From NCBI GenBank assembly GCA_016207625.1, contig JACQPF010000038.1, positions 1 through 5,502 on the forward strand: a stretch of DNA of 5,502 nt, written 5' to 3'. Positions 1-5,484 of the stretch are shown here, one piece after another (the stretch's first letter is position 1; each line of letters starts with the position of its first letter). The position numbers were made by a program, and so were the translations under genes. Below the pieces are notes generated by a model. The model saw only the letters and a program-made list of their open reading frames with translations. It did not search any database and was not told the DNA's origin. The stretch comes from Elusimicrobiota bacterium. GTDB taxonomy: Bacteria; Elusimicrobiota; Elusimicrobia; FEN-1173.

Positions 1-1953
1 CATGACGCTCCTCATCACGCGGCCTTCTTCCTCCCCGGGCACCTCGATGGTTTTGATGATGAGGTCGTCGCCTTGGCCGTTGTACTCTTTCAACAGGAGG
101 GATCTCGCCGCCGAGGCCGGGATGATCAGGCCGGAACGGTTGTCTTCTCCGAGGGAGAGCATGTTCAGGACGGTCCCGTCGCCCTTGGCTTCCACGATCA
201 TGGAATCGGGGGATTCGTTGCCGGCCAAGTCCACGGCGCGGACGCGGTAATAATAGGTTTGATCGCTTTCCATGGTGTCGGCGGCGGCGGGGCCGAAGGA
301 ATCGCTTTGCGCGCTGAAGGCCGGGTTCACGTCGATCACCTTGGGCGCCGTGCTTTGGGGATCAATGTTCAATGTTTCCGACCGGTAAATTTTATACGGC
401 TCGGGCGCCGGGTCGGTGAAAGAGGTCCCGTCGATGTTCTCCGTGACGCCGCGCCAGTGCAATTTCACGCTGCCCTCGGAGGGCTGGGCCAGCCATTCGG
501 CCCACACGCCCACGGGGGACTTGGGAGGGACCGTGTCCTGCAGTTTCGCCGTCTTCGTGCTGACGGTGACGTCGTAGCCGGTGACCCTGTTGTCCCCGTT
601 CACGGACCGGACGCGGATCCAGTAATGCGAGTTCGGTTTCAGGTTGGGGATCGTGAAGCTTGTGCCGACGGCCGAACCCGCTTGGTTGATGATGTTGAAA
701 GACGCGTTGGAGGAATACTCCACCTCGAAACGGGTCCCGCCGGGGTTGTCGTTGGCGCTCCACGACAGATCAATGGTATCGGTTGTGACGCCGACGACTT
801 GGGTGTCCGCGGGCGGGTTGGCGAGAGTATAGGCCGTCAGCGGGTCGCTGAAGGAGTTCCCGTCTCCGTTGGACGCTTTCCCATACCGGGTGTAAGGCCG
901 GTTGGGGCTCAGGCCGGTTTCGATATAGCTTGTGGTGTTGCCGGTGCTCGGCAAGGGGCCCAAGTTCGGGGACACGTTGGTGTTGGGCGCCAGGAAGATG
1001 TAGAGGCCGGCTTCATTGTTGGCGTTGTCTTTCAAGACCCAGCGGATTTGCCGCGTGGTGGTCTGCGTGAGGTCGACGCTGAGGGTTGGGGCCGCGGGCA
1101 GGCCGACGCCGGGAACACCGTAATCGATGTTCGAGGTGGCGCTTTCCAAGGCTTCTCCGCTGAAGGAAGGCGCCCCTTTATCGACGGCCGTCACGTAGTA
1201 GTAATAGGTATTGGCATTGGTCAGGCCCGAGTGCGAGTAATTCGTCGAGACGGAATCTACGACGATGGCGTATCCGTCGCTGAAATCATATGGCGCGACG
1301 GAATCCACGTGGACCCGGTAGAAGTCCAGGTCGTTCGCGGAAACGGCATCCCAGGTCAGGTCGATCCGGGCATCGGTGGGGATCGGGATCAGGTTGGCCG
1401 GCGCGGGCGGAGCCAAGTCAGGCACAACGACTTTGGCTTGCAGGACCGGAGAGCTCGCGTTGTCGTCGATCGGCGAGAGGTTGGGAACTTCGTCTTGGCT
1501 TTTGACGGCGAACCAGAACGTCGTCCCCGGCTCCAGGTTGGAGAGCGTGAGGACTTCCGTTTCGCCCGGTAGTTTCGGCGGGAACGGCTCGTTGTTGATG
1601 TCGGTCGCCTGGGTCCACCACGTCACCGTGCTGGCGACGCTTTGAACGCTGTACGTGGCCAGTTTGACCGTGTATTGCGCAACGGCGGTAACGGAGGGCG
1701 GGACGAAGGTGTCTTCCGACGGAGCGGTCCAAGCCAACAGGACCTCGCCTTCGGTGGCGCTGGAAGCCGCGTCCAAATCGGCCACGGGCTTCGGCGGGAA
1801 AGAGTCGCGCAGGCTGACGGTCAGCGTGACAGTGGCCGACGACGCCGCGTGAGCGTCGGGGACCGGAACGGACATGAGAAGGCTCGACGCCGTCAACCAT
1901 TCGGCGACGACCAGCCTTAACCACCGTTGAATGTCAGGCTTCCATCGAAACAT
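1..1953 (-). CDS. Secreted multi-FN3 surface protein, 3' end outside window
   Basis: The frame is open from an ATG at 1953 through 651 codons to the window edge, so the C-terminus is missing. Residues 1-36 form a signal peptide: basic start (MFRWK), hydrophobic stretch around 14-31, and an AHA site with cleavage after residue 36. Five FN3 domains follow at about 53-176, 181-276, 286-377, 380-468 and 475-590. Each shows the strand-B Trp (LLAWTAP, DLTWDA, IRWVL, DLSWSA, KLHWRG) and most show the late 'L.P...Y' and 'YYYRVRAVD' type strands. Residues 591-651 (starting DGTVLNMLSLGEDNRSGLII) match no domain I recognise. FN3 arrays in bacterial exported proteins usually act as spacers or adhesive/carbohydrate-associated modules; no catalytic domain is visible. 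The gene follows the 327-aa gene by 54 nt and is probably the last or a late gene of the operon. An adhesin or fibre-anchoring role is inference. The coding call is secure, the function is not. Confidence 0.93.
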   Translation of the reverse strand, partial: MFRWKPDIQRWLRLVVAEWLTASSLLMSVPVPDAHAASSATVTLTVSLRDSFPPKPVADLDAASSATEGEVLLAWTAPSEDTFVPPSVTAVAQYTVKLATYSVQSVASTVTWWTQATDINNEPFPPKLPGETEVLTLSNLEPGTTFWFAVKSQDEVPNLSPIDDNASSPVLQAKVVVPDLAPPAPANLIPIPTDARIDLTWDAVSANDLDFYRVHVDSVAPYDFSDGYAIVVDSVSTNYSHSGLTNANTYYYYVTAVDKGAPSFSGEALESATSNIDYGVPGVGLPAAPTLSVDLTQTTTRQIRWVLKDNANNEAGLYIFLAPNTNVSPNLGPLPSTGNTTSYIETGLSPNRPYTRYGKASNGDGNSFSDPLTAYTLANPPADTQVVGVTTDTIDLSWSANDNPGGTRFEVEYSSNASFNIINQAGSAVGTSFTIPNLKPNSHYWIRVRSVNGDNRVTGYDVTVSTKTAKLQDTVPPKSPVGVWAEWLAQPSEGSVKLHWRGVTENIDGTSFTDPAPEPYKIYRSETLNIDPQSTAPKVIDVNPAFSAQSDSFGPAAADTMESDQTYYYRVRAVDLAGNESPDSMIVEAKGDGTVLNMLSLGEDNRSGLIIPASAARSLLLKEYNGQGDDLIIKTIEVPGEEEGRVMRSVM

Positions 1954-1960
1954 ATTGTTG

Positions 1961-1966
1961 TCCTGC
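1961..1966 (-). promoter_or_regulatory. Ribosome-binding site of the multi-FN3 gene
   Basis: On the minus strand GCAGGA lies 7 nt before the ATG at 1953. This supports that start, which also begins a well-formed signal peptide. A second purine tract (GAAAGGA) lies further upstream, too far away to be the main site. Confidence 0.6.
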
Positions 1967-2007
1967 GTTCCTTTCTACACTCTTCCTCTTGGCGCCATTC
2001 TCACCCG

Positions 2008-2991
2008 TCAGGATCCGCCGGAGACGGTCACGTACACCCGGGAGAGCACCTCGATCTCCACTCCAGCCTGCAATTGCGCTTTCACCATAAAGGCGTATTT
2101 CTTGCCCCTATGAATATTCGCCTTCGGTATTTCCAGGAACATCTTCACCACTTTGATCTGCAGTCCTTCCACGTCCATCTCGGCAGGTTCCACCTTCAGC
2201 CATGCCGGATCGGGAGCGGCTTCATACCCCTCGGGGAGCGAGTAACGCTCGTTCCAGGGCGCGCTCGCCAGCGTGAAACTGAGCGCGGTTTCCGCACGGT
2301 TCGTGATCTTGATGGACTTGCCCATCTCTTCCTTGACGTCGTATCGAATTCCCGGCTCCACGTCGATCAGGTAGATCGTTTGGGGAAGCATGTCGAAGTC
2401 CAGCGTCAACATGGCTTTCCTCTGCTTCTCCTGCTTCAACGTGTCTGGTCCGGGCCCGGTCGAGAACCGGAAACGGCTTCGCACCCCAACACCGATCAAT
2501 CCCTCATCGGAAGAATGCGCCCAGAAGGCCGCCTGGAAATGCCGCCCCGTATATCTGGGGTCGTCGGGCACCTCCAACACGACTTCCGAAAAGGCCGCGC
2601 CGTTCGCCTCCAGCATGAGATGGTTGGGGATGATCTTGACCCATGTCGGGTCAGGGATCGCCTCATATCCCGGCTGGAGCTCCTTCGCCGAAGGGATCAA
2701 CACTTCGATGACGACCTTCGTCGGCGCCGAGCCTCGATTTTTAAGCGTGTAGGGAACGCTTCTCTCGCTTCGGAGGTTATAGACCTGTCCCACGTTCACG
2801 TTTTCCAAGACGACATCCGCAAAACGCGTCACGAGGCCCACACCGGAGTGTACCGCCAGCGGCCCTTGTCCGATCAAGCCGGACACGCACGCGGCGATCA
2901 GAATCCCCTTCGGGATCCCTCGTGGGGTTTTCGGAGCGCCATGAGCGCTCAACGCATCACGCTTCTTGTCGTCTTCTGAAACGGTGAACAT
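2008..2991 (-). CDS. Exported protein with two Ig-like 'GYE' repeats (327 aa)
   Basis: I do not recognise a named family. Residues 1-28 are hydrophilic and basic, 29-47 are hydrophobic, and the mature protein probably begins near residue 50 (GVGLVTRFADVVLE). That point aligns with the mature start of the 285-aa paralogue. Two beta-rich repeats follow, about 51-179 and 196-327. Each has G..Y, then N, then a signature motif: LQPGYEAIPDPTWVKIIP at 105-122 and LPEGYEAAPDPAWLKVEP at 252-269. Each ends in a basic-aromatic strand (GRHFQAAFWA, GKKYAFMVKA). The signature Gly and the closing Gly are 41 residues apart in both repeats (108/149, 255/296). The C-terminus ends LSRVYV, like LSRVCV in the paralogue. 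The start has a strong purine SD. The gene lies 18 nt after the 198-aa gene. A periplasmic or surface partner, possibly chaperone-like, of the adjacent small protein is inference. IAAC at 32-35 resembles a lipobox, but I favour signal peptidase I. Confidence 0.93.
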   Translation of the reverse strand: MFTVSEDDKKRDALSAHGAPKTPRGIPKGILIAACVSGLIGQGPLAVHSGVGLVTRFADVVLENVNVGQVYNLRSERSVPYTLKNRGSAPTKVVIEVLIPSAKELQPGYEAIPDPTWVKIIPNHLMLEANGAAFSEVVLEVPDDPRYTGRHFQAAFWAHSSDEGLIGVGVRSRFRFSTGPGPDTLKQEKQRKAMLTLDFDMLPQTIYLIDVEPGIRYDVKEEMGKSIKITNRAETALSFTLASAPWNERYSLPEGYEAAPDPAWLKVEPAEMDVEGLQIKVVKMFLEIPKANIHRGKKYAFMVKAQLQAGVEIEVLSRVYVTVSGGS

Positions 2992-2998
2992 CGATCTT

Positions 2999-3007
2999 CC
3001 CCTCCCC
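2999..3007 (-). promoter_or_regulatory. Ribosome-binding site of the 327-aa gene
   Basis: The minus strand reads GGGGAGGGG in the 18-nt gap after the TAA of the 198-aa gene. Its GGAGG core lies 9 nt from the ATG at 2991. This fixes the start and gives the protein an unusually long N-terminal region before its hydrophobic segment. Confidence 0.7.
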
Positions 3008-3009
3008 GT

Positions 3010-3606
3010 TTAGTTCGCCTGCATCGCCGTGAAGGTGTAGCTCACGTTCGCCGCAGACCCGTTCGACGTCGTGCTCGGCAGTTGCAGCTTGAACCACAAG
3101 TGCGCCTTGTTTCCCGGCGCCATGTTGTCCAGGTCGATGCCGCCGTTTTCAAACTTCGTTCCGGTGCCGCCGCTGCCTCCCATGCGCGTGGAAACGGTCG
3201 TGTTCGTCCCGTTCCCCGTCAGGAAGTTGTTGGCGACGAACTCCCCGCCCCCGATGGTTGAATCCGACGTCGGCTTGGCCACGATCCAGGTGATCAGTTT
3301 GTCCACCTCGTTCGTGGTGTCCGTGTCGAAACCCCAGGCCGGGTTGCCCGCGATGCTCCCCACCACTTCCACCTCTTGTGAGGCCCAGGTCCCCACGATG
3401 GTCATCGTGGCCGGCTTCACCGTCCAGGTGCTGGCCGCCAGATCCACAACCCCCAGGTTCATGGTCACGTTCGCCGTGTCGATGTCCACACCGTAGTCGA
3501 AGTTCGGTGTCACCGTGATCGTCAACGCATCCGTTACTGCCGCCCAGGCTTTCCCCGTCAGGCTGACCAGGGATAACAGTGCGGTCATTACTATTAGTTT
3601 CTTCAT
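3010..3606 (-). CDS. Small secreted beta-rich protein, candidate major fibre/matrix subunit (198 aa)
   Basis: The signal peptide is textbook: MKK, a hydrophobic core to about residue 18, and AWA with cleavage after residue 22. The mature 176 residues are rich in Thr, Ser, Gly, Asn and Val, contain no Cys, and alternate in a way that suggests beta-strands. The protein matches the C-terminal domain of the 318-aa protein at fixed spacings. G52 to W91 corresponds to G187 to W226 (39 residues in both). APGNKAHLWFKLQLP at 163-177 corresponds to VPVGNYRNVWLLLETP, and both end about 20 residues later after a T-x-TA strand. The 198-aa protein carries about 14 extra residues between these blocks, in a Gly/Thr-rich loop around 118-150. 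It sits between two paralogous GYE genes (40 nt after one, 18 nt before the other). Its AAGGAG site is the cleanest in the window, which fits an abundant structural protein. Function is inferred; I recognise no named family. Confidence 0.92.
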   Translation of the reverse strand: MKKLIVMTALLSLVSLTGKAWAAVTDALTITVTPNFDYGVDIDTANVTMNLGVVDLAASTWTVKPATMTIVGTWASQEVEVVGSIAGNPAWGFDTDTTNEVDKLITWIVAKPTSDSTIGGGEFVANNFLTGNGTNTTVSTRMGGSGGTGTKFENGGIDLDNMAPGNKAHLWFKLQLPSTTSNGSAANVSYTFTAMQAN

Positions 3607-3612
3607 TATTTT

Positions 3613-3618
3613 CTCCTT
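3613..3618 (-). promoter_or_regulatory. Strong ribosome-binding site of the 198-aa subunit gene
   Basis: The minus strand has AAGGAG, then AAAATA (6 nt), then the ATG at 3606. The surroundings and first codons are A/T-rich (AAG AAA CTA ATA GTA), unlike the GC-rich neighbours. This should keep the start unstructured and favour high translation. Confidence 0.8.
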
Positions 3619-3646
3619 ATCTTCGTTGTTTGCTTCTGTTGCAAAA

Positions 3647-4504
3647 TCAGTTCTTTCCCGTCTGCACGCAGACTCGGGACAGGGCTTCCGTTCCGTCGGA
3701 CGGTTCGGGCGCGGCCTTGATCAGGAACGCGTATTTCTGTCCTTGATGCGCCCGTCCCGGGGGAATTTGAAAAAGCAGTTTCACGTCTTTTGACTCGCCG
3801 GCGGCCAAATCCACATAGGCGCTTTCGAACGCAAGGAAATCCGGGCTTGGCGCAGGCGCATAACCGCTGGGAACCGAGGATTCGTCTTGGAAATAAATGC
3901 TTCTCATCCGCACACGCAAACCCTTATCGGTCATGTTTCGCACCTTTAAAACCGCGTCACCGGCGGGACCGGCCATGAGCACATCCTGGGAAAATTTTAG
4001 AGACGGTTGGCTCGGAGCGGGATCCGCTTTCGGGGCTTCCGTCATGACGGAAAAACGCAGGCGGCTCCTCAGGCCGACGGCCATGGTTCCCTCCACCGTG
4101 CGGGCCCATAGGCCGGCTTGGTAATGCTTGCCGGCTGAACCCGCTTGTTTCGGCACCTTGACGCGGACACTGAGGGAACGCGTCTCGCCCGGCCGCATGG
4201 CAAACCTCTGCGGGTCAACCCGGATCCAGGACGTGTCGGGAATGGGCTCGTATCCGGGTTTTAGGTTGTCTGAGGCGGGGGCCTCCGGCGCCACCAAAAT
4301 CGTCACCGGTTTCTCGCTTTTGTTGGTGAGCGAGAAGGCCTGGGACGTCATCCGGCCCACGTCGTAGGACCGGCCCGCCTCCAGCCGGTCGAGAACGACG
4401 TCCACAAAATTCGTCGACAGGCCGAAACGCGCCCGGGCCGCGCTCGCCAGGAGCGTGGCCGAAACGACGATCAGGAAATTCATTAAGAGGTGATGGTTTC
4501 TCAT
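3647..4504 (-). CDS. Exported protein with two Ig-like 'GYE' repeats, paralogue of the 327-aa protein (285 aa)
   Basis: I chose the ATG at 4504 because GAGGA lies 5 nt upstream. In-frame ATG at 4516 and TTG at 4519 would add four or five residues but have no SD. Residues 1-25 form a signal peptide ending ARA, and the mature protein starts RFGLSTNFVDVVLD. This aligns with VGLVTRFADVVLE of the 327-aa protein. Repeat 1 carries LKPGYEPIPDTSWIRVDP (81-98) and closes with GKHYQAGLWA; RSRLRFS follows, as RSRFRFS does in the paralogue. Repeat 2 carries a degenerate motif, VPSGYAPAPSPDFLAFES (210-227), and closes with GQKYAFLIKA. The signature Gly and closing Gly are 41 apart in both repeats (84/125, 214/255). 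A Pro-rich linker at about 157-168 separates the repeats. The gene overlaps the start region of its upstream neighbour's stop. A periplasmic or surface partner of a subunit-like protein is the likely role, by inference. Confidence 0.92.
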   Translation of the reverse strand: MRNHHLLMNFLIVVSATLLASAARARFGLSTNFVDVVLDRLEAGRSYDVGRMTSQAFSLTNKSEKPVTILVAPEAPASDNLKPGYEPIPDTSWIRVDPQRFAMRPGETRSLSVRVKVPKQAGSAGKHYQAGLWARTVEGTMAVGLRSRLRFSVMTEAPKADPAPSQPSLKFSQDVLMAGPAGDAVLKVRNMTDKGLRVRMRSIYFQDESSVPSGYAPAPSPDFLAFESAYVDLAAGESKDVKLLFQIPPGRAHQGQKYAFLIKAAPEPSDGTEALSRVCVQTGKN

Positions 4505-4509
4505 AACGT

Positions 4510-4514
4510 TCCTC
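4510..4514 (-). promoter_or_regulatory. Ribosome-binding site that decides the 285-aa start
   Basis: GAGGA on the minus strand lies 5 nt before the ATG at 4504, within the junction TTGATGAGGAACGTTATG. It favours 4504 over the upstream in-frame ATG (4516) and TTG (4519). It also sits immediately after the TGA of the 318-aa gene, which suggests translational coupling. Confidence 0.65.
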
Positions 4515-4515
4515 A

Positions 4516-5472
4516 TCAAGGCGCGCCGGCGGTCACCGTCATTTGGATCTGCTGTTCCTGGGTGGTGGAGGTGGCCGTGGGCGTTTCAAGCAACAACCAG
4601 ACGTTGCGATAATTTCCGACAGGCACGTTCACGCCGGTGGAGCTTCCATCCACGGTGAAATCCGCTCCGGAGGAGGCTTTGTTCGCCGGATCAAGCCGGT
4701 CCTCCACGCCGAAATTGGCAGTGAGAGGCTCCGTGCCGTGGAAAGCCGCGCTCATCCGGAAGGCGTCGATGCCCAGGCCGCCGGTGGTGATCTGCCAGGG
4801 ACTTCCGACGGTGATGGTGGAGGCCCTGAGGCTCCATGTGGCCGGGGTTGTGCCCGTGTTGGTGACACGGATTGTGGACGTGGAGACCACGGCCGAAGAC
4901 ATGTTCATCGTTCCGAAGCCGTAGGTGTCGGGGTCCCCGTCCATGTTTTGAATGTCGACGGAAAGCAGGCTGACCTGCGCCCAGGTGTAGGTGGAATTGG
5001 AAAGATAGGCTTGGTTTTTGGCGGCGTCCCGCGCTTCGATGGCGATGTAATAGCTCGTGCCCGGCTGAAGGCCATTGATGGTGAGCGATTCGTTTGAACC
5101 CGGCGATTGGGCGAAATTCACGATTTGAAACAGGGTCGCGGTGTTCGCAAAGTAATTCTGGTCGGTGATGGCGGCCGGATGGGTGGAATATTTCACCACA
5201 TAAGCGGCGGCCGTCTTCTGATCGCCGTCGGCGCCTGGGGCGGTCCACGCCAAGTTGATCGTCCCCGCGCCCGTGCCAGGGGTTGGCGCGACGCTCGTGA
5301 TCGTTCCCGGGTAGAAATAGATGCGCATCAACCCATCGGAAACCTTGCGGCTGGCCGACGACATCGTTCCCAGGCTGACTTCCCCTACCGTGCCGCGCAC
5401 CCGGAAACCGGCGGACGACATGGGCGCTGCGCCCGAGCCGCCCTGATTGATGGACGTGCGGGTGATTCGCAT
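4516..5472 (-). CDS. FN3 protein with C-terminal subunit-like domain (318 aa from this ATG)
   Basis: The protein has three parts. Residues 1-50 hold a repeat-like segment, TRTSINQGG...FRVRGTVGEVSLGTMSSA...DGL, of a type I associate from memory with the mature N-termini of secreted FN3 proteins. Residues 59-165 are an FN3 domain (NLAWTAPG, YVVKYST, LQPGTSYYIAIEARD). Residues 170-318 form a beta-rich domain homologous to the 198-aa protein: YGFG at 184-187, TWSLRAS at 212-218, W226, VPVGNYRNVWLLLETP at 283-298, and a final MTVTA strand. There is no Cys. No signal peptide follows this ATG, although the four other proteins have one. The frame stays open for the 10 codons to the window edge, so a longer protein starting outside is possible. 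Against that, AAGGA lies 6 nt before this ATG and the upstream codons lose the G/C third-position bias. An FN3-bearing tip or minor subunit is inference. Confidence 0.85.
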   Translation of the reverse strand: MRITRTSINQGGSGAAPMSSAGFRVRGTVGEVSLGTMSSASRKVSDGLMRIYFYPGTITSVAPTPGTGAGTINLAWTAPGADGDQKTAAAYVVKYSTHPAAITDQNYFANTATLFQIVNFAQSPGSNESLTINGLQPGTSYYIAIEARDAAKNQAYLSNSTYTWAQVSLLSVDIQNMDGDPDTYGFGTMNMSSAVVSTSTIRVTNTGTTPATWSLRASTITVGSPWQITTGGLGIDAFRMSAAFHGTEPLTANFGVEDRLDPANKASSGADFTVDGSSTGVNVPVGNYRNVWLLLETPTATSTTQEQQIQMTVTAGAP

Positions 5473-5478
5473 CGTTGT

Positions 5479-5484
5479 TCCTTC
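5479..5484 (-). promoter_or_regulatory. Possible ribosome-binding site of the 318-aa gene
   Basis: GAAGGA on the minus strand lies 6 nt before the ATG at 5472. It supports that start, but the absence of a signal peptide downstream argues for caution. If the gene really starts beyond the window edge, this purine run is simply coding. Confidence 0.45.

Larger units (their letters stand above)
1..5472 (-). other. Putative operon of five co-directional exported-protein genes
   Basis: Five genes on one strand are separated by 11 nt (with overlapping alternative starts), 40 nt, 18 nt and 54 nt. No gap contains a strong GC hairpin followed by a T-run, so I see no internal terminator, and no convincing internal promoter. 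Four of the five products have clear signal peptides. The order is subunit-domain protein, GYE protein, small subunit, GYE protein, long FN3 protein. A single transcript starting beyond 5502 is the simplest reading. The operon may continue past position 1. Confidence 0.75.

Noticed and set aside
73..1572. Long plus-strand open frame (499 codons) opposite the multi-FN3 gene
   Set aside because: It is antisense to a well-supported gene with signal peptide and five FN3 domains. Its translation is Gly/Arg/Val-rich with no domain, which is typical of the reverse frame of GC-biased codons.
1418..1924. Minus-strand open frame (168 codons) within the multi-FN3 gene
   Set aside because: It lies in a different frame from the FN3 coding frame and is Arg-rich and low in hydrophobic residues. 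The true frame begins at 1953 and is continuous to position 1.
1927..2979. Plus-strand open frame (350 codons) opposite the 327-aa gene
   Set aside because: It is antisense to a gene with a clear paralogue in the same operon. The translation is His/Arg/Leu-rich with no recognisable domain, so it is a shadow frame.
3629..3645. Inverted repeat TTTGC / GCAAA in the 40-nt gap between the 285-aa and 198-aa genes
   Set aside because: The stem is only 5 bp, A/T-rich, and not followed by a T-run on the coding strand, so it is not a credible terminator. A role in RNA processing cannot be judged from one sequence.
3616..3645. Promoter-like TTGCAA and GATAAG 17 nt apart before the 198-aa gene
   Set aside because: Both boxes are weak matches, and the implied transcript start would remove the ribosome-binding site, so an internal promoter here is unlikely.
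4691..5248. Minus-strand frame (185 codons) inside the 318-aa gene
   Set aside because: The His/Arg-rich translation without domains, within a gene that has a clear FN3 and subunit-like domain in another frame, marks it as a shadow.
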